From positions 1-50,456 of the forward strand of contig PBAU01000008.1 in the NCBI GenBank assembly GCA_002716355.1: DNA of 50,456 bases, in the 5' to 3' direction. This document shows positions 18,106 through 26,985 of this stretch, piece by piece. The translations under genes were made by a program, and so were the position numbers. The DNA is from a bacterium (GTDB lineage: Bacteria; UBP7; UBA6624). Numbering within the stretch: position 1 is the first letter of the stretch; each line of letters opens with the position of its first letter. A model generated the notes under the pieces. It was not told where the DNA came from, did no database searches, and saw only the letters and a program-made list of their open reading frames with translations.

Positions 18106-20913
18106 ATGATAAAAAAACTTATTTTCATTTCTTTAATAATTTCTCTATCTGTTTCTGCATGTAGTTCTGGAGGTTCAACCCCAGACAACAATGATGCAAT
18201 CAATTCTAGTGACGGTAGTCAGGTCATTATGTCTTTTGATCAAAATGCACAGAATGTGCAAGGCACTTTGTCGGTAACAGTTGAATATGATTCTTCGGTA
18301 ATCATTCCTAATGGAACAACTCCAGTTCTCAAGGTTGATCAGCTTCCTTGGACAAATCTAGAAAATTGTTCCTCGAATACAAATATATGGTGCACTCCAA
18401 ATAACGAACTAAACACAAACAATTTACCGAATGGTGAACATGAGATAGCTGTTGTTTTAACCTTTGATGATAGCTCATCCATAATTGATCTTGAAGATAT
18501 AACCGTAAACAATTTAACTCCAACTGCAGACCTGCAAATAACATCACCAACAACAAACGAAGTTATAAGGGGAAATGTTTCTATTCAGATTTCTTATCCT
18601 CAAGAACTTGGAAATGCAAATTCAATAACCTACCAAGTTGACAACACGCTTCTACAAAGCTGCAATGCAAGTGCAGATGTTTTTTGCATATGGGATTCAA
18701 CTGGCTCTGAACCAGGCATACACATAATTAAAGTACAAGCGGTTTTCTCTAATCACACAGTCTTATCGAGTGTTCCAGTTGTAATTGAATCGTCATCAAA
18801 TTCGGATGACCTTATCCCTCCAACAATAAACTGGATAAACCCCTCTTCTTCAAATGCACAAGTTTCTGGAATAATATCTTTACAGGTTGAAGCTACTGAT
18901 AATGTAGGTGTTAATTCAGTTACTTTCATGTCTCGAATACCAGGTGAAAACCCTGTCTCTTTAGGTGAAGGCATAAAGGAATTTGGTGACATCTGGACAA
19001 TACAGGTAGACACTACACAGACACCCGATAATGTTTATGAAATGATTGCAATAGCAACTGATTTATCAAATAATCCTAGAATGGAGCCTTTAAATGTTGT
19101 TGTTTCAAACTCAACTGGATCAGGAACTCCAAATATAGATCCGCCTTGCGTAAGAATAATTAATCCAGTTCTTCAAGAGTTTACCTGGGGTGCAAACACT
19201 TTTTACACAGTGCCTGATGTGTCAAACACAGTTTCTGTTCTTACAAAATCTCCTGTTCCCTCAGTGCCTGACACGCTTTATTCAGATTGTGGTGAAAATG
19301 TAGAGATTGACAAAATTGAATATTACCTTGATGGCGTTCTTCTTGGCCAAAGTTCTGCTGGAGCGGAAAGTTCTTGGGTTTTTTACTGGCCAACTACATT
19401 GCTGAACAATGGTTTGTATAACTTAACAGCGATAGCTTACGACACTGAAGGCAACCCTTCTTCTAGTCCAATTTGTGGTGGTACATTTATAAGCGCCGGT
19501 GAGCCTGAAGATTATTTTGCATGTGTCAAAGTAAGAGTTGACAACGGTACAGGTGATTTCATTCCTCCTGACGTAACGATACTTGGTAAACTCTCAGATG
19601 ATGGTACAACTATCGAGCCTTTACAAGGGGCCCAAATCGCAGGAAACCCAACACTTGTTGCCCAAGCAACAGACAATATTGGAATACAAAAAGTTGAGTT
19701 TATTGCAAATGGAGTTGTGATAGATGGATGTACAGATACAAACTTAAGCGATGGTCCAGACTTAGATGGAGATGGGTCTCCAGATCCTGGACTAGCAACC
19801 TGCCTATGGGATACAAGTTTTGAAAATGAAGGGGCAAAAGATTTAATTGCAAAAGCAACCGACACAAGCGGAAATACAGATTTCTCAGATGTTATTTCTG
19901 TAATACTGGTTGACGCAGTTCCTCCAACCTTAACAATGCGAGAATGTGTTCCTGCTGATGGAACAATAACCTGTTATGCAGGAGAGTATCAATTCTTGAA
20001 TCCGACATCTTTCTCCATAGGTTACCAAGCTGATGGATTTGACAACAATGCACCTCCACAACTAACAACATGGCAATGGTTAATGGGAGATGAGGCAAAT
20101 CCTGCAGACGGACCAACAAACCAAACAGGAACTCATACTTACACGACACTAGATCCAGCAGCACCGAACTTCTTAGTGGAAGTTGCAATCGTTAACGAAT
20201 CAGGTTTGCAAGACAATGAACTTGATGATGGAAGCAAATCGTTCTTTGTTGTTTATGCACCTAGAGAAATTTGGCCTTTGTCTGTCCCGCAAGATAGCCT
20301 GGACTGTAAATTAGATTGGCCTTCAGTATCTGATGATGCAACACCTGATTGCCCTGTTGGAAATGCTCTTTTTGCAACTGCTGGTGCACCAGTCGTAATA
20401 AGAAACATACACACAGCACTGCAAAGAACTGTACCTGACGACAAATTCAGAGGACAGGTTATAGTCATGCAATTCTTTACCAAGGATGAAACAACTGCTG
20501 TAAATGACATGAACAATCACTTCTTGCCTTATTTTGAATCATCAGGATTCCCTGCTTCAAGTGTTGAATTAATATCAATTGGCTTGAATAAAGATCCTGT
20601 ATCAGAAAACGATTCCTTCATAGGTGTTGATGACCTTGGTTCATGGCATACCGCAAATGGCTATAACTGGACATTTGTATGGGATGAAGACAATCTTCTT
20701 TTGGAACAATATAACGGCTTCTTTGAAGGTGGTGAAGGATGGGCTGGAGGTATTGAGCCTAGATATCTGATAATGGATAGAAACCATTTTGTAAGACTTG
20801 TTGATCAAGGTTCATTGGACGGAATCACTGGAGCTGGCGGATCTTTGGATGAGCTGCTTGAAACGTTGTGGCCATGTTTTGGAAATCCCAATTGTGTTAC
20901 TAGGTTAGATTAA
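18106..20913 (+). CDS. Large Ig-repeat lipoprotein with degenerate thioredoxin-like C-terminal domain
   Basis: The start is the ATG at 18106 (MIKKLIFISL), which has a Shine-Dalgarno AAAAAGG; an upstream in-frame ATG at 18067 overlaps the -10 box and lacks a signal peptide. The 935-residue product begins with a lipoprotein signal ending SVSAC|SSGG. Then come several Ig/cadherin-like beta domains with the recurring pattern ATDNVGVNSVTF / ATDNIGIQKVEF / AIATDLSNNP / AKATDTSGNTDF, and one insertion rich in Asp and Gly (DLDGDGSPDPG) that may bind calcium. A PKD-like domain (FSIGYQADGFDN...TWQWLMGDE) follows. The last about 185 residues (GQVIVMQFFTKDE... PRYLIMDRNHFVRLVDQG) resemble an AhpC/TlpA thioredoxin fold but lack a CxxC. 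Probably surface-exposed or periplasmic; function unknown. Confidence 0.85.
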   Translation: MIKKLIFISLIISLSVSACSSGGSTPDNNDAINSSDGSQVIMSFDQNAQNVQGTLSVTVEYDSSVIIPNGTTPVLKVDQLPWTNLENCSSNTNIWCTPNNELNTNNLPNGEHEIAVVLTFDDSSSIIDLEDITVNNLTPTADLQITSPTTNEVIRGNVSIQISYPQELGNANSITYQVDNTLLQSCNASADVFCIWDSTGSEPGIHIIKVQAVFSNHTVLSSVPVVIESSSNSDDLIPPTINWINPSSSNAQVSGIISLQVEATDNVGVNSVTFMSRIPGENPVSLGEGIKEFGDIWTIQVDTTQTPDNVYEMIAIATDLSNNPRMEPLNVVVSNSTGSGTPNIDPPCVRIINPVLQEFTWGANTFYTVPDVSNTVSVLTKSPVPSVPDTLYSDCGENVEIDKIEYYLDGVLLGQSSAGAESSWVFYWPTTLLNNGLYNLTAIAYDTEGNPSSSPICGGTFISAGEPEDYFACVKVRVDNGTGDFIPPDVTILGKLSDDGTTIEPLQGAQIAGNPTLVAQATDNIGIQKVEFIANGVVIDGCTDTNLSDGPDLDGDGSPDPGLATCLWDTSFENEGAKDLIAKATDTSGNTDFSDVISVILVDAVPPTLTMRECVPADGTITCYAGEYQFLNPTSFSIGYQADGFDNNAPPQLTTWQWLMGDEANPADGPTNQTGTHTYTTLDPAAPNFLVEVAIVNESGLQDNELDDGSKSFFVVYAPREIWPLSVPQDSLDCKLDWPSVSDDATPDCPVGNALFATAGAPVVIRNIHTALQRTVPDDKFRGQVIVMQFFTKDETTAVNDMNNHFLPYFESSGFPASSVELISIGLNKDPVSENDSFIGVDDLGSWHTANGYNWTFVWDEDNLLLEQYNGFFEGGEGWAGGIEPRYLIMDRNHFVRLVDQGSLDGITGAGGSLDELLETLWPCFGNPNCVTRLD

Positions 20914-20919
20914 ATGTAT

Positions 20920-20950
20920 ATATGGATTGCCTATAGCAGGCAATCCATAT
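20920..20950. terminator. Perfect 13-bp hairpin between convergent genes
   Basis: ATATGGATTGCCT at 20920-20932 and its exact reverse complement at 20938-20950 are separated by a 5-base loop (ATAGC). It begins 7 bases after the lipoprotein stop, and its right edge touches the stop codon of the convergent Rieske gene, so it could end transcripts from both sides. There is no long T tract on either strand, so efficiency as an intrinsic terminator is uncertain. Confidence 0.75.
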
Positions 20951-22029
20951 TAATCCTTGTTGATAAAATCACTAATCAAACAATGGAAATGATGTACACC
21001 CTTTTCCATCTTTGGAGAAAATCTTCCATGTTCATAAAACCTTGAAAGAACACCTTTTTGAACACTTTCAACAATCTCTTCATCTTCAAGTTCAACTTTC
21101 TCCAAACTTGCACCAGCCCCCAAGTCCAATTTTTCTTCTTTCCAAACATATGATTTAAATTCAACTTTTGTCTTATTGACAGAGATAGGCTTAACAATAT
21201 TGATAGATAATCCCCAAGGGTAAAAATTCAACATGGTATTTGGGAACAACCAAAAATAATAAGCTGCTATATTTTTTCCATAATCAATAGAATCTTTCGG
21301 AAGATCAAAACAATCACTCTCATCTTTACCGACTCCAACCTGAAGGCTTGAATACGGAAATAACTCAATATGATAATCCTGATGTTTCAAAACTGCAGAA
21401 AGTCCCTTATGGACAAAAGGACAATGGAAACATTCAAGATAATTATCACAATACAAAGCCCAATTTGCATCCACTGTGTATTCTTTAGATAAATCTTCCC
21501 TATAAGAAAAATCCTCTATTGGCATCCACCCCACTCTTGCTTCAATATCATTCACCAAACGATCAAAAGAAAAAGAAGGCTCTAAAGAGGCAAAAATAAA
21601 CTGTTTCCATTTTTTTGTAGAAACTTTTGAAAGATTATCTCTCTCTGAAGGAAAATCCTGCATGTCTTTCGTTTCAGGCATAGACAAAAACTTGCCGCAT
21701 GAATCAAATCTCCTCCCATGGTATTTGCAAAATATGGATTTACCAATATTGCAAGGCTCTTCTAAAAGTAAATTTCCACGATGTGTACAGACATTTGAAA
21801 AACAATCTATATCCTTATTTTTTACAAGGAAAAGAGGCTCTTTTATAAAATCATCTAAAAATCTAAAAGGAAAAACATCTTTTTCCGATTTGATGTTTGA
21901 TTCATGGGTAACCAATTGCCAACTTTTCTCAAAAATATCTTTTTTTACTTTGAAAAAAAAATCTTCAGAGGAGTAGAAAGAACCTGGCAAGGTAAAAGCT
22001 TTTGTTATATCTTTATCAATCCTTTTCAT
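20950..22029 (-). CDS. Rieske non-heme iron oxygenase, alpha subunit type
   Basis: Residues 81-104 hold the Rieske [2Fe-2S] ligands C81, H83, C101 and H104 (CTH, 17 residues, CKYH). The catalytic half has DNYLECFHCPFVHKGL with H202 and H207 placed as mononuclear-iron ligands in the D/E-x-x-H-x4-H pattern of ring-hydroxylating oxygenases and choline-monooxygenase-like proteins. The 359-residue length fits a single-component alpha subunit. No beta subunit or dedicated reductase is adjacent; the FNR at 35478 is distant. The only ATG near the N terminus lies 12 bases after the tRNA-Ala gene with no Shine-Dalgarno, so translation probably follows tRNA processing. The substrate cannot be inferred. 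Confidence 0.9.
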   Translation of the reverse strand: MKRIDKDITKAFTLPGSFYSSEDFFFKVKKDIFEKSWQLVTHESNIKSEKDVFPFRFLDDFIKEPLFLVKNKDIDCFSNVCTHRGNLLLEEPCNIGKSIFCKYHGRRFDSCGKFLSMPETKDMQDFPSERDNLSKVSTKKWKQFIFASLEPSFSFDRLVNDIEARVGWMPIEDFSYREDLSKEYTVDANWALYCDNYLECFHCPFVHKGLSAVLKHQDYHIELFPYSSLQVGVGKDESDCFDLPKDSIDYGKNIAAYYFWLFPNTMLNFYPWGLSINIVKPISVNKTKVEFKSYVWKEEKLDLGAGASLEKVELEDEEIVESVQKGVLSRFYEHGRFSPKMEKGVHHFHCLISDFINKD

Positions 22030-22041
22030 AAAGGCGAAGAC

Positions 22042-22117
22042 TGGTGGAGACTGCGGGATTCGAACCCGCCACCTCCTGCTTGCAAAGCAGGCGCTCTACC
22101 GAATGAGCTAAGTCCCC
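22042..22117 (-). tRNA. tRNA-Ala (anticodon TGC), CCA encoded
   Basis: The minus strand folds into a complete cloverleaf: acceptor GGGGACT pairing with AGTCTCC, D arm GCTC...GAGC, anticodon stem CCTGC/GCAGG with loop TTTGCAA (anticodon TGC), T arm GCGGG-TTCGAAT-CCCGC, discriminator A and an encoded CCA. Its first 10 bases are shared with the end of the upstream amidotransferase gene on the same strand, and the Rieske start codon follows 12 bases after CCA. It therefore appears embedded in a protein-coding transcript. Confidence 0.98.
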
Positions 22118-22761
22118 GTTTGTTGACCGATTACGGATTCTAACCAAGTTTTGAACCATAGTCTCCCCATTCCAGCATCTGTCCTTTCTGGATGCCACTG
22201 AACAGCATTCCATAATCCGCTTTCACTAAGAAATGCTTCAATAAGGCCATCATCTGAATAAGCTGTGGCAAAAAGGCTTTCACCAAGAGTCCTTAAGCCT
22301 TGATGATGATGGCTTTTAACATAAAAATTACCATTTTCAGACTTAATCAAATGAATAGTATCAGTTGATTTTTCTACAGAATCATCTCTATGTATCTTCA
22401 AATCAAAATCCCCATCTTTTATATCTGCCCACAACTTACCACCACGAAAAACATTCATAACCTGAAAACCCCTACACACACCAAGTATTGGCTTGTTTTG
22501 TGAAAGAGCCTTATCGATAATGTCAAATTCAAGATCATCTCTGTCCTTTTTGACTCCATCAATCTTCTTTTCGGGATTTTTACACATGTATGCTCCCATC
22601 TCTACTGCCACATCTCCGCCGCCGCTTAAAACTATTAAAGGGTATTTTGAAACATCATTTGCATCCGTTATCCTCACAGCTCTCAAACCAAACTCCTCAA
22701 GCCATAAGGCATATTTGTCAAGATACTTATCGTCAGATAACGTTATTGCAACTTCAATCAT
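22108..22761 (-). CDS. Class-I glutamine-amidotransferase-like peptidase C26
   Basis: The 217-residue protein has the triad of the gamma-glutamyl hydrolase/PuuD group: the nucleophile elbow in ILGVCRGFQVMNV and the His-Glu pair in AVQWHPERT, with the LIVLSGGGDVAVEMG segment forming the oxyanion side. PuuD-type enzymes hydrolyse gamma-glutamyl compounds in polyamine breakdown, but no putrescine genes are nearby, so the substrate is open. The ATG at 22761 overlaps fmdB in an ATGA junction. Its TAG stop lies inside the 5' acceptor/D region of tRNA-Ala, overlapping by 10 bases, so 5' tRNA processing would cut the mRNA just before the stop codon. An amidotransferase domain without a synthetase partner fits C26 better than a biosynthetic subunit. 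Confidence 0.82.
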   Translation of the reverse strand: MIEVAITLSDDKYLDKYALWLEEFGLRAVRITDANDVSKYPLIVLSGGGDVAVEMGAYMCKNPEKKIDGVKKDRDDLEFDIIDKALSQNKPILGVCRGFQVMNVFRGGKLWADIKDGDFDLKIHRDDSVEKSTDTIHLIKSENGNFYVKSHHHQGLRTLGESLFATAYSDDGLIEAFLSESGLWNAVQWHPERTDAGMGRLWFKTWLESVIGQQTGT

Positions 22762-23018
22762 TTTTTCTTTGAATCTTTAGAAGGTATTTTTTTGTCTGGT
22801 TTTTTAGCGGGAGAGTTTTTTACTGAGGAACTGGAGCTCCTATTATCACTCACATAAAAACCACTACCCTTAAAGACAACTCCCATTCTTTTCGTGAACT
22901 GCTTTTCCCAATCTGGCTTATCGCATTTGGGACATCCTGCCTCAAGCTTTTGATTTGGGGAAACCAGGAATTCTTGAATATGTCCACAAGTGTTGCATTT
23001 GAAGTTAAAAAGAGGCAT
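22758..23018 (-). CDS. FmdB-family zinc-ribbon protein
   Basis: The first 45 residues form the FmdB/CxxC_CxxC_SSSS ribbon: MPLFNFKCNTCGHIQEF gives the first CxxC, CPKCDKP the second, and the FKGSGFYVSDNR motif follows, then a serine run and a lysine-rich tail (86 residues in all). Such proteins are annotated as putative regulators, but a molecular function is not established. The start is ATG at 23018, 25 bases after hspR. It is followed by the amidotransferase in an ATGA overlap, so it sits in the heat-shock transcription unit. Confidence 0.85.
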   Translation of the reverse strand: MPLFNFKCNTCGHIQEFLVSPNQKLEAGCPKCDKPDWEKQFTKRMGVVFKGSGFYVSDNRSSSSSVKNSPAKKPDKKIPSKDSKKK

Positions 23019-23043
23019 GTTTGTTTTAAAAATTTCTTATCAT

Positions 23044-23424
23044 TTAAATTAGATCCTTGTCTTCATCAAGAAGATCGAAACCATAGTCCATATATTTTAC
23101 AATGGCACCCTTTTTGCCCTTTTCGTGCTTTTCCTTGTTGACGAGCTCTTTCATTATTGAAACGAACTTCTTCATTTCCCTTCTCAACTTCTTTTCCCTT
23201 CTTCTCATTTTCAAGACAATTTCAACACCAGCAAGATTGACTCCCATATCCCTAGTGAGAGTCATGATAGCCTTGATATCATCAACATCAGCATCAGTAT
23301 ACATCCTCGCTCTGCCTTTTCGTTTTGGAACTATTAAACCCTTAACTTCATAGTTTCTCAATGTTTGGGGATGAATGTTAAGCAATTCAGCAACAACACT
23401 TATTGGATAAAAGAGATCACTCAT
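23044..23424 (-). CDS. hspR: MerR-family regulator, HspR-like
   Basis: The N terminus has the MerR winged-helix pattern: [46 protein letters not shown]. Helix-turn-helix residues come first, followed by the RxY wing. A basic helical region [14 protein letters not shown] follows. The 126-residue length and the [18 protein letters not shown] pattern match HspR, the heat-shock repressor that uses DnaK as co-repressor. Its place directly after dnaJ, overlapping by 4 bases (ATGA), gives the dnaK-grpE-dnaJ-hspR order known from bacteria that use this circuit, which implies autoregulation of the operon. I see no canonical HAIR operator (CTTGAGT-N7-ACTCAAG) upstream of dnaK, so the operator here must differ or be degenerate. 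Confidence 0.88.
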   Translation of the reverse strand: MSDLFYPISVVAELLNIHPQTLRNYEVKGLIVPKRKGRARMYTDADVDDIKAIMTLTRDMGVNLAGVEIVLKMRRREKKLRREMKKFVSIMKELVNKEKHEKGKKGAIVKYMDYGFDLLDEDKDLI

Positions 23425-24545
23425 CTTGGCCTCCTAAACCTGTCTTTTACTTTTGGCAATAAGGAATTTAATTTTTCAACAATTGTTTTGATGTTCTTGT
23501 TGATCCTGCCTACAGGATGTGCCCTGAGTCTTAAATTTAAATCACCCCTTCCATTTCCTCTTAACCTGGGAAAACCCTGCCCTTTAACCCTGATGATATC
23601 ACCATCTCTTGAGCCACCAGGAATCTTAACGTTGACCTTTCTTTCACCAGGAAGAACAATATCAAGACCTACACCTAAGAATAATTCAGGCATAGTCAAG
23701 ATTGCATCAACAATAAGATCATCTTCTTCTCTCAAAAAAAGCCTATCATTGTTTTCATTGACCACAACATAAAGATCTCCATTTGGACCACCTTTGATAC
23801 CGCTGTGACCTTTTTTAGTGTATCTAATCTTGCTACCACTTCTTATACCTGCAGGAATCTTTATTGAAATTTTTTCATTCCTGGCAACTCTTCCTTGGCC
23901 TCTGCAAGAAAAACAAGGATCATGTATCCTTCCCAAGCCTTGACATTTGCCACAAGTACTCTGCACTCTCATGAAACCCATGCTCCTAGTTATGTTTCCA
24001 GTTCCTTTGCACGTGTTGCATGTTTTCGGTGTTGTGTTTGGCTTTGTCCCAGAGCCTGAACATTCACCACATGTTGTGTATCTTTTAATCGTTATATCCT
24101 CTTCAACACCTGACTCAATCTCTTCAAAAGATAAATTTTTGCTGAAGACCAAATCCTCTCCCCTCCTAGAAGCACTCCTTCTTCTTGATTGAGATCTTCC
24201 AGAAAATCCACCACCAAAAAAAGTATCAAATATATCATCAATTCCTAAGTTTGAAAACATCTCTCCAAAATCTTCCATGTTGACTCCAGCTTGTGAGGCT
24301 GGACCACCAGGCTGGAAAGCAGCCATGCCATATTTATCATAAAGATCTTTTTTCTTTGAATCGGAAAGTATCTGATAAGCTTGTGATATTTTTTTAAATC
24401 TATCCTCAGCTTCAGGATCACCAGGGTTTACATCAGGATGATGTTTTCTTGCAAGTTTCCTGTAAGCTTTCTTGAGCTCTTTTTCAGTTGCATTTTGAGA
24501 AACACCTAATCTCTCATATAAATTATCGCTATTTATATTTGTCAA
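23421..24545 (-). CDS. dnaJ: Chaperone protein DnaJ
   Basis: DnaJ delivers clients to DnaK and stimulates its ATPase. The J domain spans about residues 8-72 with HPD at 36-38 ([10 protein letters not shown]). A short G/F-poor linker ([15 protein letters not shown]) follows, then the zinc centre with four motifs [24 protein letters not shown] and CFSCRGQG, and the C-terminal substrate-binding domains. Length 374 is normal for a full type I DnaJ. The start appears to be TTG at 24545, overlapping the grpE stop as TTGA; no ATG lies before the J domain. The next gene, hspR, overlaps by 4 bases. Confidence 0.97.
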   Translation of the reverse strand: MTNINSDNLYERLGVSQNATEKELKKAYRKLARKHHPDVNPGDPEAEDRFKKISQAYQILSDSKKKDLYDKYGMAAFQPGGPASQAGVNMEDFGEMFSNLGIDDIFDTFFGGGFSGRSQSRRRSASRRGEDLVFSKNLSFEEIESGVEEDITIKRYTTCGECSGSGTKPNTTPKTCNTCKGTGNITRSMGFMRVQSTCGKCQGLGRIHDPCFSCRGQGRVARNEKISIKIPAGIRSGSKIRYTKKGHSGIKGGPNGDLYVVVNENNDRLFLREEDDLIVDAILTMPELFLGVGLDIVLPGERKVNVKIPGGSRDGDIIRVKGQGFPRLRGNGRGDLNLRLRAHPVGRINKNIKTIVEKLNSLLPKVKDRFRRPR

Positions 24546-25021
24546 ATCTTTCTTCCTTCTGAAATTTCAACCATCGCTGGCTTCAAAAGATTGCCGTCCA
24601 AAAGGTATCCCTTTCTTAAAATCTTAGAAACGTATTTCCCTTTCCCTTTTACAGCCTGGTGGAAAGAAGGATTAAACTCATCTGACTCAACCTCTTCAAC
24701 CCCTAAGCCTTTTAATCTATTTAACAACTCATCTCGTATCATCTCAAGCCCTTCACTGTCTTTTGAAAATTCTAGAGCACGTTCTAAAGATTCAATTGAA
24801 TCAATTAGAGCAAGGGCTCCATCAGTCTTACCTTTTCTAAAACTTTCCTTAATTTGGATGTCTTTTCTCCTAACAGCATTTGCCTCTTCAGATTTAACTG
24901 CAATGTATTTCTTTTGTGCATCCTTGGCTAAACCGAGAGCCCAAGCAAGGGCTTCATCGGTTTTAGCCTTATTCATCCACTGCTTAATTAAAACCTGAGG
25001 CTTTCTGAGGTTATTCTTCAC
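24542..25021 (-). CDS. grpE: Nucleotide exchange factor GrpE (short)
   Basis: GrpE releases ADP from DnaK. The C-terminal beta-domain signature is plain: [13 protein letters not shown], then [24 protein letters not shown]. The central part (residues 15-100) is the long amphipathic helix that dimerises ([27 protein letters not shown]). At 159 residues it lacks most of the acidic disordered N terminus usual in the family. The frame opens with GTG at 25021, 11 bases inside the dnaK gene, with GGAAG-type bases upstream; an internal ATG at 24976 is an alternative start. Confidence 0.92.
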   Translation of the reverse strand: MKNNLRKPQVLIKQWMNKAKTDEALAWALGLAKDAQKKYIAVKSEEANAVRRKDIQIKESFRKGKTDGALALIDSIESLERALEFSKDSEGLEMIRDELLNRLKGLGVEEVESDEFNPSFHQAVKGKGKYVSKILRKGYLLDGNLLKPAMVEISEGRKI

Positions 25022-26816
25022 CTTCTATAACTTCCTCGTTTTCTTGGTCTGAAACTGGTTCACCACTAACATCTTCATTCTCACCTGATTCAGGCTGAAT
25101 AGTTTGAGCAAAAGCCATTGCAGCTTTCTGAAGATCCTCTATTGCTGTTTTTTTTGTGTCAATATCCTCTAAACCTAATGCTGATTTTGCACTTTCTATA
25201 GCTTTTTCAAGCTCTTGAACCACATCTTCAGTGGCTTTTTCTTTGTTCTCCTCAAGCATTGATTCTGTTTGCCAAATCACTGAATCCAAATTATTATGAA
25301 TTTCAACAGATTCTTTTTTTGCCTTATCTTCCTCAGCATACTTTTCAGCATCTTCAATCTTTTGTTGGACATCATCTTCAGTCAATGATGTTGATCCTGT
25401 AATTTGAATCTTCTGAGATTTTCCAGTTTTTTTATCTGTAGCCTCTACGTTTAAAAGACCGTTGGCATCAATCTTGAACGCAACTTCAATCTGAGGAATT
25501 CCTCTTTTAGCTGGAAGTATACCGACTAATTTAAATCTGCCAAGAGTTACATTATCATTTGCCATTTTCCTTTCACCTTGAAGAACATGGATTTCAACCT
25601 CTGGTTGATTGTCAGCAGCTGTAGAAAATATTTCTTTATGCTCTGTAGGCACGGGAGAATTTCTTTTTATCATCGGTGTCATAACCCCACCTAATGTTTC
25701 TATTCCCAAACTTAAAGGTGTCACATCAATCAAAAGAATATTTTTCTCGTCGGTAGAATCTGGATCCAAAACATTACCTTGAATTGCTGCACCAGAGGCA
25801 ACAACTTCATCAGGGTTAACACTTCTTTCTGGAGATTTCCCAAAGATTTTCTTACATAAATCCTGTACTTTTGGTATTCGTGTTGAACCTCCAACCAAAA
25901 TTACCTTATCTATATCAGAAGAAGAAACGCCTGCATCTTTCATTGCATTTTCGCAAGGTTTAACTAGTCTTTTCATAACAACATCTGAAATTTTCTCAAA
26001 TTCAGACCTTGTTAAAGTTGCCTTAAGGTGAAGCCCTTCATGCAAATAAGGCAAATTAATCTGGCTTGATGGGACTGAACTTAAGTCTTTTTTAGACTTT
26101 TCAGCAGCCTCAAGAACCCTTGCCCAAGCTGTCTTGTCCTTTCTTAAATCGATCTTATGCTCGGCATAAAATTTATCCGCTATCCAATCCGCAACTAAAT
26201 CATCTATATCAGCTCCACCCAGTTTGGTGTGACCATTAGTTGCCTTTACCTCAAAAACACCATCACTTATCTCAAGCACAGTTACATCAAAAGTACCTCC
26301 TCCAAAGTCAAAAACAGCAATCGTTTCATCAATATCTTCTTTATCAAGACCATAAGCTAACGCTGCTGCGGTTGGTTCATTAATAATTCTTTCCACCTCT
26401 AATCCAGCTATTTCAGCAGCTTGCTTTGTTGCCTTTCTTTGGCTATCATTGAAATAAGCAGGAACAGTAACGACTGCCTTCTTCACCTCACCACCCAAGT
26501 ACGTAGAAGCATCTGCTTTGAGCTTCATTAACACTTTTGCTGAAATTTCTTGTGGCGTTAAATCTTTGCCATCAATAGAAAACTTCTTTGAAGTCCCCAT
26601 ATGTCTTTTTGCATTTGCTATTGTTCTTTCTGCGGCTATCGTCATTGCTGCAACTGCCTGATCTCCAACTAAAATTTCTCCATCTTCTTGAAAAGAAACA
26701 ACGGAAGGAGTCACCCTTCCACCCTCTGCATTTGGAATGATCTCCGATCTTCCATTTAAAAATACGGACATGCAAGAATTTGTTGTCCCTAGGTCAATTC
26801 CTATAATTTTTGTCAT
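25011..26816 (-). CDS. dnaK: Chaperone protein DnaK (Hsp70)
   Basis: This is a full Hsp70: the nucleotide-binding domain opens with IGIDLGTTNSCMSVF, contains PAYFNDSQRKATKQAAEIAGL, VFDFGGGTFDVTVLEI and VILVGGSTRIPKVQ, then the DVTPLSLGIETLGG linker region and substrate-binding domain, ending in an acidic tail. The open frame reaches an ATG at 26831, but that ATG is part of the Shine-Dalgarno (GGAGG at 26825-26829), exactly 8 bases before the ATG at 26816, so the real start is 26816 (601 residues). It is first in the dnaK-grpE-dnaJ-hspR-fmdB series and has a good candidate promoter upstream. Confidence 0.98.
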   Translation of the reverse strand: MTKIIGIDLGTTNSCMSVFLNGRSEIIPNAEGGRVTPSVVSFQEDGEILVGDQAVAAMTIAAERTIANAKRHMGTSKKFSIDGKDLTPQEISAKVLMKLKADASTYLGGEVKKAVVTVPAYFNDSQRKATKQAAEIAGLEVERIINEPTAAALAYGLDKEDIDETIAVFDFGGGTFDVTVLEISDGVFEVKATNGHTKLGGADIDDLVADWIADKFYAEHKIDLRKDKTAWARVLEAAEKSKKDLSSVPSSQINLPYLHEGLHLKATLTRSEFEKISDVVMKRLVKPCENAMKDAGVSSSDIDKVILVGGSTRIPKVQDLCKKIFGKSPERSVNPDEVVASGAAIQGNVLDPDSTDEKNILLIDVTPLSLGIETLGGVMTPMIKRNSPVPTEHKEIFSTAADNQPEVEIHVLQGERKMANDNVTLGRFKLVGILPAKRGIPQIEVAFKIDANGLLNVEATDKKTGKSQKIQITGSTSLTEDDVQQKIEDAEKYAEEDKAKKESVEIHNNLDSVIWQTESMLEENKEKATEDVVQELEKAIESAKSALGLEDIDTKKTAIEDLQKAAMAFAQTIQPESGENEDVSGEPVSDQENEEVIEGEE

Positions 26817-26824
26817 AATTTTTT

Positions 26825-26829
26825 CCTCC
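26825..26829 (-). promoter_or_regulatory. Ribosome binding site that fixes the dnaK start
   Basis: GGAGG on the minus strand lies 8 bases before the ATG at 26816. It overlaps the alternative upstream ATG (ATGGAGG...), which therefore cannot use it. This supports the 601-residue protein over the longer reading. Confidence 0.85.
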
Positions 26830-26861
26830 AAAATATTTAAATGTTAATTAAAACAAAGCAC

Positions 26862-26891
26862 ATTATACATGAATTAGTGTTAATTTGTAAA
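26862..26891 (-). promoter_or_regulatory. Candidate dnaK promoter
   Basis: On the minus strand a perfect TATAAT (26867-26862) is preceded by TTTACA (26891-26886), five of six matches to the -35 consensus, with an 18-base spacer. It lies about 45 bases before the dnaK start. The -35 overlaps the left end of a 24-bp tandem repeat. It is a vegetative-type promoter, consistent with control by a repressor rather than by a heat-shock sigma factor. Confidence 0.6.
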
Positions 26892-26941
26892 TTTAATTTA
26901 GTCCCTTCTTATAAATTTAATTTAGTCTCTTCTTATAAATT
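26888..26941. repeat. 24-bp tandem repeat between dnaK and the divergent membrane-protein gene
   Basis: A 24-bp AT-rich unit (core TTTAATTTAGTC) occurs 2.2 times with a single C/T difference between the two full copies. It fills the middle of the 169-base gap between dnaK and the divergent gene at 26986 and overlaps the proposed dnaK -35. It could be a regulatory direct repeat or a slippage product. Confidence 0.85.
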
Positions 26942-26985
26942 AAAAAAACAAGTTTAACTCTTCAGAAAAGATTAAAATTAAAACA

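Noticed and set aside
26832-26985. HAIR or CIRCE heat-shock operator upstream of dnaK
   Set aside because: No CTTGAGT/ACTCAAG pair is present. AGCAC and GTGTT lie at a CIRCE-like distance, but only about half the positions match, so I do not call it.
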